A stretch of DNA of 64,000 bases from Rehmannia glutinosa (lineage: Eukaryota; Streptophyta; Magnoliopsida; Lamiales; Orobanchaceae). This document shows positions 48,219 through 59,505 of this stretch, piece after piece (position 1 is the stretch's first letter; the number at the start of each line of letters is the position of its first letter). A model generated the notes under the pieces. That model had not been told where the DNA came from. It ran no database searches and saw nothing but the letters and a program-made list of their open reading frames with translations. Position numbers and translations under genes: made by a program. The stretch spans positions 124,001 to 188,000 of the forward strand of contig JABTTQ020002837.1 of assembly GCA_016081115.2 (NCBI GenBank). Direction: 5' to 3'.

Positions 48219-48460
48219 GTTTGCAACATGAACAAAACAAGGAAAAACCCTCATGGTATGCATAATGATACTCTTCTGATGCACAACTCAACAATCGATC
48301 TTAAGGAAATGAACTCATAAGAATTGACTTATGTGCCTTTAATTGGTGAGGATTTGGGGTATTTATACTAAAATGTGAGAGGGTGTACTCCAGTACGATA
48401 TAGTGCATAAATGATTTGAGCTCCATGAGCCTTTGGGCATGGACTTAATGCGTGAACTTA

Positions 48461-48745
48461 GAGGGTGTTTGGGTAAGCTTATTTAAAACATCTTGTAAGC
48501 TTCTATATCTGATAAGCTGTTTTAGGAGCTTATAAGATGTTAGATCTTATTTTAAAAATAAGTTGTCAAAGTGTTTGGATAAAATAAGATAGTTGAGCTT
48601 ATAAGCTGGTTTTATATCTTATAAAATTATTAAGTATATTTTTGTCTTTTGTTTGTTTAAAATAAGGAGCTTATAAGCTCTTTTAAAAAAAATTAGGATG
48701 GATGTACTTTTCTTTAAGAGCTTATAAGCTCAGCCAAACACCCTC
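48461..48745. mobile_element. Tourist-like MITE, copy 5 (best preserved)
   Basis: GAGGGTGTTTGGGTAAGCTT start and ...AGCTCAGCCAAACACCCTC end, with TTA on both sides (48458-48460 and 48746-48748). Confidence 0.85.
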
Positions 48746-48976
48746 TTAGTTTAAGCATTGTAATCTAATATTTTTGTTGAATTATGAACTTCATGCACTT
48801 AGTCTATTGGGCCTTACGGGCATAGCATAGCATGTCAAAATCATATTATTCATTTTAGTTGAGACAATACTTATAGAAAATAATTTTTATATTAAAAACA
48901 ATTTTTTTAGAAATATAGAGCAATATGTTAATGTTAGTAAGATTTATATTGTGCTGATGCGATACAAAATTTACTA

Positions 48977-49237
48977 CTCCCTCCTATTCACAATAAGTGT
49001 CTTTTTAAGAAAAAACACACATATTAAGAATTGTGCTAAAATACCAATTATACCCTTAATTAATAATAAATGCTACTTTGGAACAAACAAATTTAGGTAT
49101 TAGTGTTAGTTGGAAAACAATATATTTAAGGGTAATTTGGGAAATCTTTTTCTCACCAACCTTGAAATATGAGAAGGACATTTTTTTTGGGAAAAAAATC
49201 ATATGCTAAAAGAACACTTATTGTGAATAGGAGGGAG
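48977..49237. mobile_element. Stowaway MITE (Tc1/mariner)
   Basis: Ends CTCCCTCCTATTCACAATAA and its inverted copy are flanked by the TA target dinucleotide (48975-48976 and 49238-49239). CTCCCTCC is the hallmark of plant Stowaway elements. Confidence 0.9.
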
Positions 49238-49239
49238 TA

Positions 49240-50833
49240 TTTTTTACTGAACACTGAGTACATATGAGTATTTCTCAATGTTGGAGGAAAAAAAAGTATT
49301 TTCCCAAAAAGAAAAGTAAAGTAATCAAAATGTGCAATTGCGTGGAGAACTTTTGCAGTGTGTCCTCAACTTTTATGTGGTCCAAGAGATCTTAATTTGG
49401 AAGTTTTTGCAATTTATATTATTTATTCAATTTAGACGACTGCAATAAAGACTATCAAAAATGTATATTTGGGAAAAAAGAAGATAAACAAAAAGACTTA
49501 CATGGTAAAGGTTTGCAATTAATTTGTGCGACTAAATATATATAATATAAAATCATTTGTTTTCCAAATTATATTATATATCTTTTTGGTGAACAGAATC
49601 TGAGAAGATTTGATTTCATATCTATTAATAACATTTAGAAGTTCGATCCATGTTCCTGCGAAAATCCGCAGATCACTCCAAATAAAGGATGGTCAAATTT
49701 ACTCTCCGGAGCTGGTAGAATCTTCGGATGAGAACTAGTCTGCAACACACAGAACAAGGTTAGAGGGTTCTTGGGGTGGTCCTAAGGAGGCTCATCCGAC
49801 TCTCAATTCAGCGACTGTAGGAGAAAAATCCAGAGTGCATGAATGTGAGTCGCAGTAATTAATTGAACTTACTTACAAATGGGATGAATAAACCTTTTTA
49901 TACCTGGGTTGATGAGCCGCATGGACCTTATAAAATAAAGTGACCGTATAGGCCAGAGAATCATATTTGTGGCCCAATAATTAACAATACTTGTAATTAA
50001 TAAATACATTAAATAAATAATAATGACAGATTGACTTTTTTGCCTACAACAATCTATAATTTTGGTAAATGTGTGAAAAATTGAAACATCATCCGAATGA
50101 AAAATCTCACTTTCCATTCTATATATTAAGATGGATTTTCAAATTTTTATTAGAAAAAAATATGCTCTTAGACTCATTATATAGCTGATGACTAACGGTA
50201 CTGTTATAATCTTGTTTTAGACTTAATTAACCTAAATGCAAGAATTATGAAATTAAAATATTTTTCTCATTTATTTGAATGAAATGATGGATCAATAATA
50301 TTATGATTAAATGAAGTAAGAAAACTGAAATTCAAGAATGATTATGTTATTTTAAAAAATCAATATTATTTTCCCCATTTACTTTTTAGGATGTCTTAAA
50401 ATTATTGGCGGATCTGGTTACCCTCTCAACTTCATATATTTTGTTTTTTAAAATAAGTTGGGAGTAGTGGTTGGAGGAAATGAATAAATTTCAAAGAAAC
50501 TGAAAGATACAAGGTTCGAATCCTGGTCAACTTCGTATATTTTGTTAAAAATAATATATTATATGAATATAATTATTAAATTTTAAAATCTTGCCACCTT
50601 ACAAAATTTAGAAGAACATCTTTATCTACTATTTTCAAAGAAAAATAAATATTGTTTTTAAAGTTTATTTTCTAGCTCCGTTCCTACCTAAAAATAAGAC
50701 TTAATTTATTAAAATCAAATATTTATTTTGCAAAACTTATATTATCCTCTGAATTAAAATTTATATTATAATTTTTTTTTTAGTAAAACACCCAAAGGAT
50801 GGAGGGTTTAGGGGGCATCTCAACCAATATTAT
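49240..50833. other. AT-rich intergenic, no gene seen
   Basis: No coding frame with recognisable homology and no bounded element. The segment 49590-49860 is slightly GC-richer but remains unassigned. Confidence 0.4.
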
Positions 50834-51228
50834 ATGAGCAAGTCTCTTGTGAGACGGTCTCACGGATCAAAATCCGTGAGACGGACCTCCTAAAGGCTCC
50901 GTCTTGAGAACATGAACCATGAAAATAAATTTAAAAATAATAATGAATCATGAAGAAACAAAAATAAACTCTAAGAACATGAATCATGAATAAAAAACAT
51001 GAACCATGAAGAATAAACCCAAAAAATAAAAAATAAACCCAAAAAAAAAACTAAAAATCCTAAAAACCCAAATCAATTAAAAATAAACCCAATAAACAAA
51101 ATAAACCCTAAAAAAACAAATATAAACCCTAAGAAAAATAAAATATGAAAAAAAAACCTTTAAAACTTTGTATAAAGGCTCCGTCTTACGGATCTAAATC
51201 TGTGAGACCGTCTCACGCAAGTTTTGCC
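50834..51228. mobile_element. Foldback MITE with TGTGAGACGGTCTCACGG ends
   Basis: Left CAAGTCTCTTGTGAGACGG and right CCGTCTCACGCAAG are inverted, and GGCTCCGTCTT is also shared. Flanking ATATTAT occurs on both sides (50827-50833 and 51229-51235). The interior is an AATAAACCC(T)AAA-rich simple-sequence tract. Confidence 0.65.
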
Positions 51229-51389
51229 ATATTATTGATATTCAAAAAGTTTACAATGAAGAAATGAATTAGCAGAAAACTATGAAATACGAACAAGCAG
51301 TTTTTTCCTAGTCCTAAATAACTCAAGTTGATCCATCCTAACAAGACCTTGCACAACTCTGGGTAAAGAGCCTGCACTATAGAATGTAA

Positions 51390-52145
51390 ATGACCATTTG
51401 GATGGAGAGATTTGAAATTCCAAGTGACTTCAAATGAATGGATTTCAAAGTCATTGGATTTGAAATTTCACCTCTTGTTTGGATGATGTGAATTTGTGTA
51501 TGAATTTCAAATCTATCATAAGTTTTGATTAAAAAAATTTAGAAGCTCTATTTATTTTCTTAATTGATATTTAATAAATAAAAATAAAAGATATAATCTT
51601 ATTATTTTGTAAATAATTATAATTTTATGCACTAATAAAAATATGAAATATATCACTTTTATTATGTTTGAATATGTGTGTGATGATAATGTATGTGCAT
51701 ATGTGAGGAGAGTATGTGTGAGTGTGAGTGTGTGTAAATGTGTGTAGTGTGTGTAAATGTGTGCTGTGTGTGTAATGTGTGTAAATGTGTGCTGTGTGTG
51801 TAATGTGTGTAGCGTGTGTGCTGTGTGTGTAAATGTGTGTAGCGTGTGTAAATGTGTGTAGTGTGTGTAAAAGTAAAAAGTGTGTGTAAATATGTGTAAT
51901 GTGTATAGTGTGTGTAAATGTATGTGTGTGCAAGTGTGTGCGGATATGCAAGTGAGCATAAAGTGGAAAAAAAATAATAGATTTCAAATGACTAGCTTTT
52001 GGGAGGGATTTGAAATCCTTTAAAAATGAACTTAAAATTAAAGAGGGATTTGAAATCCATTGTTGGATTTATATGCCAAATAGGGGTGTAAATTTAGCTA
52101 AAGATTTCAAATTCCTCCTCCCAAATCCTCTTATCCAAATGCACC
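51390..52145. mobile_element. Foldback element around a GT-rich minisatellite
   Basis: ACCATTTGGATGGAGAGATT at the left and AAATCCTCTTATCCAAATG at the right are inverted, as are the inner GGATTTGAAAT words. Similar sequence occurs at 59290-59505. No target duplication was resolved. Confidence 0.5.
51668..51960 (+). repeat. TGTGTGTAAATGTGTGTAG minisatellite
   Basis: Degenerate tandem units mixing TGTGTGTAA and ATGTGTG(C/T)-type blocks. It lies in the middle of the foldback at 51390-52145. On the minus strand it gives spurious His/Thr-rich frames. Confidence 0.9.
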
Positions 52146-52574
52146 CTACAAGAATTATTACAAAAACAATCATTGGCTAAAGAATAAGCTACTTTATTTC
52201 TTTCGCTAAATATATGAGAAATATGTACATTCAGACTGGAAATATGCTTCCCTAAATTTACATTATAAAGTGATTATACTAAACATCCAATCAATTTTCA
52301 TATGGACAAGAATATATATGTATTTGTATTATATATTTTTGTATTTCTATTTGAAACTTGATCTTGGATAAAAAATAGTTCGAAGTCACGGAAGGAATTC
52401 TTTTGATATCATAAAGATTGGCGCCAAAACATATAGCAACAGACAACAGTGAATGATAGGAATATCACCATTCCTCGATGGAGTGTACTTTCAAATTAAC
52501 AAAACACAATACAAATTAATTCGTCGTTATTTGTTTTTATCAATGACTATATTGTTTAATAATTGCTACAAGCT

Positions 52575-52796
52575 ACCCGCAAGGGTAGCCAAGCTGGTGG
52601 AGTAGGTGAGCGTGAGACTGAAAGGTCACGAGTTCGATTCCCTCTACCAACACTTTCTTGGTTGAGCCTGTCACACAGGGCTTGCCTAGTGTGGTTTACC
52701 TGGTTAGCCTAGTTTACAGGCTAGTACGTTAAGCCCGATGGTTTATCCAGTGCGCACTCGAAGAGTAGCGGCTGCGGGTTCCCGTCATAAAAAAAA
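52575..52796 (+). mobile_element. tRNA-derived SINE with 17-bp TSD
   Basis: Box A TAGCCAAGCTGG (52586-52597) and box B GAGTTCGATTCC (52630-52641) are at tRNA-like spacing. A tRNA-unrelated body of about 150 bp and a poly-A tail follow. Identical target duplications AATAATTGCTACAAGCT flank it (52558-52574 and 52797-52813). Its body matches the minus-strand copy near 59.1 kb. Confidence 0.92.
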
Positions 52797-52973
52797 AATA
52801 ATTGCTACAAGCTTTTGCGTCCAGTCTTTTTTTTTAAATATAACTTACAATGACAGTCTTTAGTAACGACATGTCGCCGCAGTAACACGCTATTATTAAC
52901 GACACCTATTCGTTGCTAATATATTTGCCGTCTTTGACCCTTTAATTAATTTTCTAGTAGTTGTAGCTTAGAT

Positions 52974-53085
52974 ATTTTTTTTATAACTCAGATTCCAGCC
53001 TTACACTTGATTATGCCTGAGGACAACAACTCCGGCTTCTCATTGTTGCCGTCAAGATAAACTGCGGGATATGCACGCAATGACG
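52974..53085 (-). mobile_element. 5'-truncated SINE with 18-bp TSD
   Basis: Poly-T at the left (tail of a minus-strand element), then CTCAGATTCCAGCCTTACAC and TATGCCTGAGGACAACAACT, matching the 3' part of the SINE at 60120-60588. Identical AGTAGTTGTAGCTTAGAT flanks it (52956-52973 and 53086-53103). Confidence 0.85.
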
Positions 53086-53397
53086 AGTAGTTGTAGCTTA
53101 GATTTTATATTTCAAATGATGTTGTAGTGTTGCACTAAGTATGCTATTTTAATATCCATACACGTGGAGAAAAATTACAAAATGACATTATTAATAATAT
53201 ATTTGGATATATTGACATTATTAAATAAAATACCTTTTAAAATAAAGAAATCATATTGAAAAAGAATTAATAAAGGGAAGAAAATTAATATATGCAAACA
53301 AATATTTATAGTGCATGTTTCCTCATCTTTTGTCTATATAAGGAAGATAAAGGAAAAAAAAAAAGAAAACTTGTGTTCATTAAGGCTGCAATTGATG

Positions 53398-53580
53398 GGA
53401 TGAGATCTTCTGTTTCACTTTCCTTGTTGCACTTTTTATTCCATACACTATATGAATAATACATTTACAATTGTGACATCATGTGACATCATCATTTACA
53501 CGTGTTATTCATCCGATGTAATGGAATATAAGTGGAATTAGGAAAGTGGAACATTAAATATTAATCCGCAATTGATTGTC
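53398..53580. repeat. Dispersed repeat shared with 998-1180
   Basis: It starts GCAATTGATGGGATGAGATC-like and ends AATCCGCAATTGATTGTC, a short inverted pair. The internal words match the copy at 998-1180. Confidence 0.5.
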
Positions 53581-53639
53581 ACAAAAAATTGCAAAAGGTT
53601 CCCCTCAAAAAATATTTTTGACCCAAAATATAACTGTTT

Positions 53640-53945
53640 GTGAAAATTTCAAAAAAACCACTATTCACTCAGTCTCATTTTTCCAATCATCAATCACATC
53701 CAATTGTTATTTTACTAAAAAAATATCACTATCAACTATCATCATTAATATATAATCATATCATAAATATAATGTTCATTATTTCTAATTTTTCAAATCC
53801 CTAACCAGTAATCACATTTAATCACTATTTTATTAAAAAAAAAATCATCACATCAATTGTTATCATCACATTTTCATCCTACATCCAATCACACATTCGA
53901 AAAAATTCATAACTTTTCAAAAAGAGCTTTTCACCACTAATCGCT
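53640..53945. mobile_element. Relative of the GCGATTGGAT MITE, opposite orientation
   Basis: AATCACATCCAATTGTTATT and ACATCCAATCACACATTC, ending near CACCACTAATCGC, match the MITEs at 3903-4315 and 58423-58836 when inverted. Confidence 0.45.
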
Positions 53946-53963
53946 TAAAACAAAACTCAATGT

Positions 53964-54562
53964 AGGGGTGGCCAAATGGAATTAAAACTGGGTTCTAAAC
54001 TGGAACCAAAATTAGAACCGTGTAGACTGATTCTGGTTCTAGTTCCTTGGTTTAAAAAACCATGGAAACCGTCGGTGGAACCGACAATTTCAAGGTTAAA
54101 ACCAATGGTTTTTATTTTTATTTGGTAAATATGCTAGAAGAAATGTTAAATATTTATTATGATGTTTTATATTCGTAACCACATGAGACACGTTTCAAAC
54201 CAAATGTTGTAAGCGAACTACGTGAACTTTGATTCATCTACACTCTAATAGTATATATAGACAGTTTGATATTATTATTAATATTTAGTACAAAACTCAA
54301 CTGAATATTAAGTCCAAATTTTTTTCTTTCTTTTCCTTTTTTTTAATCGAACTGATAAACCATTTTAAAAAAAATATCAAAGAATAAACAAACAGTTCTG
54401 GTTAAAACCGTAACGAAAATAGTGGAGGAATTGGGTTCCAATCTGGAACTGAAACCATCGATTCCAATTTTGGAACTAAAACCGTGACGCAATGGTTTTG
54501 GTTCTGATTCCTCCAAAATAAGGAACCGAAACCAACGGTTCCAGAACCGTATTCGCCCCTAG
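53964..54562. mobile_element. Non-autonomous hAT-like element rich in GGAACC
   Basis: Ends TAGGGGTGGCCAAATGG and ...CCGTATTCGCCCCTAG are inverted. Subterminal GGTTCTAAACTGGAACC and GGAACCGAAACC repeats flank an AT-rich core. The target duplication is not clear. Confidence 0.6.
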
Positions 54563-54640
54563 CTCCATAACATAAATTAATAAAACAATAGCAACATCTT
54601 CAAAAGTATTAACAACAACATACTAGCAAGTGGACCAAAC

Positions 54641-54674
54641 CCACCCCCACCCCACCTCACCCCACCCCACCCCA
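54641..54674 (+). promoter_or_regulatory. C-rich tract, G-quadruplex-forming on the minus strand
   Basis: Six or more CCCC/CCC blocks separated by A or AC lie about 260 bp upstream of the Dof start codon. The complementary GGGGT repeats meet the usual G-quadruplex pattern. Function is not shown. Confidence 0.45.
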
Positions 54675-54934
54675 TGGTGATGTGGGGTAGGGGTTTCTTG
54701 CATCACTTTGCTTTTCCCCCACCTCCATCGGGCACACACTCACACATTATTATTATTATTATAGCAAGCCAACATATGCAACCGCCAAACAAAACCCTTC
54801 TCAAGTACCTTTCTTTGCTTTTAAGACCATCTCCTCAAAAGCTTCTCATCCTTTTTTCCCTCTATCTTTCAACACATACAAACCCCAGATCAACCTTTTT
54901 CTCTCTCTACCTATATTCTCTTCTTTTTTCTCCT

Positions 54935-56896
54935 ATGGAGTGGCCACAGGTAATTAATTATACCATAATTTTTTATATATCATTACAACATCTTTCTAGG
55001 GTTTTGTAGTTTTCTAGGTTAATTTTTTAAAGCTTTAATTTTCTCTCTTTTTTGATTACTAATAACTTTATACCAGCAGATGAGATAGCAGCCACTATAG
55101 TCTTTAATTGGATTTTGAATTTTATTGTTATGTTTGCTAATGTTTTCATCATGTGCAAAAAAGCACTGCACACCTCTCTTTTTACTTTTTTTCTCTTTTC
55201 CCCATCATCTGAAAAGGGATTGATCAGAACAAAAGATACAAAAAAAATAAAGCTCATTTAATTTGTTTATATAGTACTCTTTTTCTAAAGCTTAGCCCTC
55301 ATCAACATGTAACAAGAAAAACTATTTCAGTTCCATTGCAGTAGCTAGCGCTTGTTTTATTAACCCTTCCCACAAATGCAATTTTATTGGTATTTGCTAT
55401 ATTCTGTTAAATTAGCACAAATTCTCACCTTTCTTGATCAGAAAAAAAAGGAAGAAAAAAAAAGCTCATTAATTTGTTTCTACATCAACATGTAATTAAA
55501 AAAAAAGCTATGGCGCTTGTTTTATTAACCCTCCCACAACTGCAATTTTATTTGGTATTTGTTATATTCTGTTAAATCATGCCAAATTCTTTCTCACCTT
55601 TCTTGATTAAAAAAAAGAAGAAAAAAAAAACTCATTTAATTTGTTTCTACAGCCTTTTTCTAAAGCTTAGCCCTCATCAACATGTTAAAAAGAAAAAAAC
55701 GCTATATGGCGATTGTTTTATTAACCCCTCCCATAAATACCTTACAAATGCAATTTTATGTGGTATTTGCTATATTCTGTTAAATTATCCCAAACTCTCA
55801 CCTTTATTGATCAGAATAAAAAAAGGAAGAAAAAAAAAGCTCATTTAATTTGTTTCTACAGCCTTTTTCTAAAGCTTAGCAGTTAAAAAAAAAAAAAAAA
55901 AGCCATGGCGCTTGTTTTATTAACCCTCCCACAATGCCCCACAAATGCAATTTTATCTGGTATTTGCTATATTATGTTAAATTAGCCCGAATTCTCACCT
56001 ATCTTGTATTTTTCTAGTTTGTTTGTTATTCCTTGCTTTCTTGTTCTTTAAATTTCTTAACCAAAAGTTTCATTTCATGCATGTGCTGATCAAAATAAGC
56101 TGTTTTCTTGTCCCATTTTTTTTTTCTTTTTGCCTTTTTTTTAAAAAAATTGATTTATCAGGGTATTGGATTTGTGAGAGCAGTTGAAAACTCAAGGCCA
56201 ACAGATCATCATCATCATCATCAAATTAAGAAGCCAATAATTAGGCCACAAAAGGAAATTATAAATTGCCCAAGATGCAATTCCACAAACACAAAGTTTT
56301 GTTACTACAACAATTACAGCCTTTCTCAGCCAAGATACTTTTGCAAGACTTGTAGAAGGTATTGGACTGAAGGTGGTAATCTGAGGAATGTTCCAGTGGG
56401 TGGCGGTTCACGGAAAAACAAAAGACCCTCATCTTCATCTTCATCAAAGAAAGTGAATATCCCAAATGATCTCATGATGGGCCCACCAAATAATTTCTCA
56501 CCTCATCAAAACCCTAAAATCCATGATGCCCAACAAACCCTAAATCTTCCACATCCACCTATATTTCAAGAATTTGGTGATTTGCCATTTAAAAATTATA
56601 ACCCTCAAAACCCTAATGTACCCTTTTCCAATTTTACTCAAATCCCAGTTTATAACATTCCCAACTCAGTTTTTTCATCATCATCATCCAGTTTTTCAGT
56701 ACTGGATGGGCTTGAGAAGGGGTATAATGGTAATTTCCAGGCAGTTCATGATCAAGACCACAGAATTATTTTCCCATTTGAGGATCAATTGAAGCAAGTT
56801 TCAACAAGTGATCATCAATTTGTGCAAGAATTAAAAGGGCAAGGTGACTCAAATGTTGGGTATTGGAATGGAATGATAAGTGGGGGTTCTTGGTGA
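54935..56896 (+). CDS. Dof zinc-finger transcription factor, 2 exons
   Basis: Exon 1 is 54935-54949 (MEWPQ) and exon 2 is 56162-56896, joined in phase 0 across a 1212-bp intron, giving 249 residues. The Dof domain runs from about residue 41 to 92. CPRC (C41, C44) and CKTC (C66, C69) make the C-x2-C-x21-C-x2-C finger, with CYYNNYSLSQPRYF between them and RRYWTEGGNLRNVPVGGG after, then basic RKNKR. A His run lies before the finger. Asn-, Pro- and Ser-rich sequence fills the C-terminal half, which ends YWNGMISGGSW, a tail typical of one Dof subgroup. Dof proteins bind AAAG cores in plant promoters. The short first exon split from the rest is a common Dof structure. An in-frame upstream ATG at 54674 could add 87 residues, but that extension is low-complexity, so the MEWPQ start is preferred. 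Confidence 0.95.
55250..56010 (+). repeat. Four tandem diverged units in the Dof intron, period 165-210 bp
   Basis: CTCATTTAATTTGTTTCTAC-like words recur at about 55253, 55464, 55630 and 55839. Each is followed by (in part) TTTCTAAAGCTTAGC, CATCAACATGT, GCGCTTGTTTTATTAACCC, GCAATTTTATNTGGTATTTG and TCTGTTAAAT, then an A-rich stretch. Units differ by indels. Confidence 0.8.
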
Positions 56897-56908
56897 AAAT
56901 AAAATTTT

Positions 56909-57352
56909 AGGCTTAATTGCAATTTTGGTCCTGTAAGTATACAAGAGTGACATATTTGGTTATGTAAGTATCTTATGTAGCAATTTTGGTCCTTTAAATT
57001 CAAATGGATGGCATATTTTGGTCCTATAAGTATCCTATGTAACAATTTAGTTCCTATAAATTTAATTTTTATGCAATTTTGGTCTCATAAGTTTTATTTT
57101 TGTGCAATTTTGGTCCAAAATGGATGTCAGATTTCACCATTTCAGGACCAAAATTGCATAAATTTAGAACTTATGGGACCAAAATTATATAAAAATAAAA
57201 ATTTATGGGACCGAAACTGCTACATATCATAATTAGAAGACCAAATATGTCAATTCTTTATACTTAGGGGACCAAAATTGCTACATACATTAATTTGAAG
57301 ACTAAATATGCCATTTCCTTATACTTATAGGGCCAAAACTGTAATTAAGCCT
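56909..57352. mobile_element. Foldback MITE starting 13 bp after the Dof stop codon
   Basis: AGGCTTAATTGCAATTTTGG at the left and ...CCAAAACTGTAATTAAGCCT at the right are inverted. Repeated GGACCAAAATTGC and TTTGGTCC(T)ATAAG words fill the body. It is probably transcribed in the Dof 3' UTR. The target duplication is ambiguous in AT-rich flanks. Confidence 0.75.
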
Positions 57353-58422
57353 AAATTTAATGATTTTCTCATGAAAAAAAAGAAATTGTATGCAGAAAAA
57401 CTAGTGAATACTTATTAATTTCTTAATTTGTATTAATTAATTTACTTCTTCATTTTACATGGTGACTGACTTGTTTTGGTTTTGCATGTGTTCTTCTTTT
57501 TCTTTTCTTTCTTAGAAAAAATGAGTTTGTTGTATTTTTTGCATTTTCTCCGTAGCAAAAATGTTTTTTAGCCATGTTATTTAAAAACATGTTTTTAACT
57601 ATTTTTAGTTTAAATGTCCATTTTTTTTTTCATTTTTGGGGACCAATACATAACTCGGTACCAAGTTACACAACTTGTACCGAGACACATAATTCGGTAC
57701 CAATTTATGTACCGTATCAATTTTTTGAAAAATGGTCAAATACCTCATCAGATAATACATGAAAAGTGTGGCTGTCAATTTTTAGTCAAAGTGACTAAAA
57801 AACATGTTTCTGAAAACACATGGTTAATTTTCATTTTCAGATAACATAAATAACCAATTTGGCTCAAAAAAAAAAAAAAATCCCACTTGCTTCTTGGTAT
57901 GGGTTTCTTCTGTTTTGCCAGATTTGCTCCTGTCTTGTCAACTGTAAATGCCTCAACTTTATTTCTTTCATTTAGCTTTTTTAAAAGCAGAAAATGAACT
58001 TTCATGCAAATGTTTTAATTGTTCAATATTTAGGCATCATATCAGATCTTATTATTATTTTGCATACTTGGATGTGTACTTGTACTGCCATGCACATTGT
58101 TTTACACACTTTCCTTTACCTTTTTTTACTAGCTAGTGTTGATGATTGATCAGATATAGCTTGTACTTGCATACATATATATGGTCCCTATTATTCTTCC
58201 AATAATAACTCCCAAAAAGATTTTTATTGTACTAGTTTTTAAGAAAAGAATGTAGAAGGTCCTTGCTCCTTAGTACTTGAGTATCTAATAACAGTCTAGT
58301 AGAGCTAGGTGATTTAGTGGGATTGATGATTTAATTTATTTTTATCAAGATACTTAATTAGTAATAATTTAATTTTATTTTCAAATTAAGTAAGCAGTAG
58401 TAATGACTAGCTTGAAGACCTT
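57353..58422. other. Intergenic 3' of the Dof gene
   Basis: No further gene was seen. A hairpin CTCGGTACCAAGTT (57654-57667) with AACTTGTACCGAG (57672-57684) and a third TTCGGTACC nearby is the only structure noticed. Confidence 0.4.
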
Positions 58423-58836
58423 AGGGCGCGATTGGATATACTTTTATTTTAAAAATTTTAATTTTGCTAGAGAATAGTGATGAACAAAAATTTGGAAGAA
58501 AAAAGATGAATTTTGAGAGTGTGATTGAATGTGAGATGAAAAAGTAATGATCAAAGATGATTTGATTTAAAAATAGTAAAATAATGATTGGATATAATTG
58601 ATAGTTAGAAATGTGTGAGTGAGTGAATAGTGAAATATGTGGGAGAATGTGTAATAGTGATTAGTTTTTTGTGAAAAAACGTGTAGATGTGATTGATAAG
58701 AGAAAAATTGAGAAAAAAGAGAAAGTGAGAGAATAATATTTTTTGTGAAAATTTTCATAAAAAATCGTATGTTTGATCAAAAAATTTTTTCAGCAGAACG
58801 AAAATAAAATCTCCCTCACATCCAATCGCGCACCTA
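58423..58836. mobile_element. MITE with GCGCGATTGGAT ends, copy 2
   Basis: GGGCGCGATTGGATATAC start and ...TCACATCCAATCGCGCACC end are inverted. The body matches 3903-4315. Flanking TTA and TAA are not identical. Confidence 0.75.
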
Positions 58837-59084
58837 AAACTTTGGGTGACAGTTCAGAACTGTCAGGTATATTAACAGAAACATCTGTGTTTGCATATTT
58901 TTCCACTAAGCACACATGAGCAAATTATACATTTGAAGATATACATAGATGTAGATATATATATATACATACATATACATATAATATATATATATATAAA
59001 TAGATCCAGATGACTAGGGACAACTTATATTATATATATATTGTTTCTTTCTTTCTTTTCTTTTCTTACTTTCTTTTTAATTTG

Positions 59085-59255
59085 ATAACGAGGAACCCAC
59101 GGTTAATATCTTTTGGATGCACAATACGGAAACTCTCTGGCTCGACCTATTTGCCTGCAAACTACACCAGCCACGTAAACTGCACTAGGCAGCCCTGTGT
59201 GACATACTCGAGCCGCTCAACCTAGTGGTGCAGAGGTAGGAATTCGAATTTGAGA
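59085..59255 (-). mobile_element. SINE of the 52575-52796 family, minus strand
   Basis: The minus strand carries AGGTTGAGC...GTCACACAGGGCTGCCTAGT and GTAGTTTGCAGGC, matching the body of the 52.6-kb SINE. A box B-like AATTCGAATTCC lies at about 59240-59251. The T-rich run at 59040-59080 is the likely tail. The target duplication is not resolved. Confidence 0.65.
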
Positions 59256-59289
59256 ACTTTAAGCCACAAAACCTAACACTCCATTATTT

Positions 59290-59505
59290 GTATTGACGGA
59301 TTTGGAGCTAAAGATTCAAATTCATAATAACAAGTTCATTGAGCTTGTTTGGATGAATTAATCATTCTACAATGGATTCAAATCACTGGAATTTATATTT
59401 AGAGTCATTTTGGAGGATTTGAAATCCTTCTTATTTTGAGTCATTTAAAATCCTTCCACCAAATCCTCTCCCCAAATCCAAATCATCACATCCAAGTGCA
59501 ATTCT
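59290..59505. repeat. Relative of the foldback at 51390-52145
   Basis: Shares GGATTTGAAATCCTT, TTGTTTGGATGAATT, CCACCAAATCCTCT and CCAAATC words. Confidence 0.4.

Noticed and set aside
51552..51987. Minus-strand frames of 120-135 residues rich in His and Thr
   Set aside because: They are translations of the GT-rich minisatellite; the composition is fully explained by the repeat.
52575..52641. Possible functional tRNA gene
   Set aside because: Box A and B are present, but there is no cloverleaf, and the sequence continues into a SINE body with poly-A and TSD.
56108..56161. ATG upstream of the Dof exon giving an MSHFFFLF start
   Set aside because: It lies in the T-rich 3' end of the intron. 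The acceptor at 56161 and the MEWPQ first exon give the expected Dof structure.
57775..58005. 76-residue minus-strand frame
   Set aside because: No homology, low complexity in part, and no splice or promoter support.
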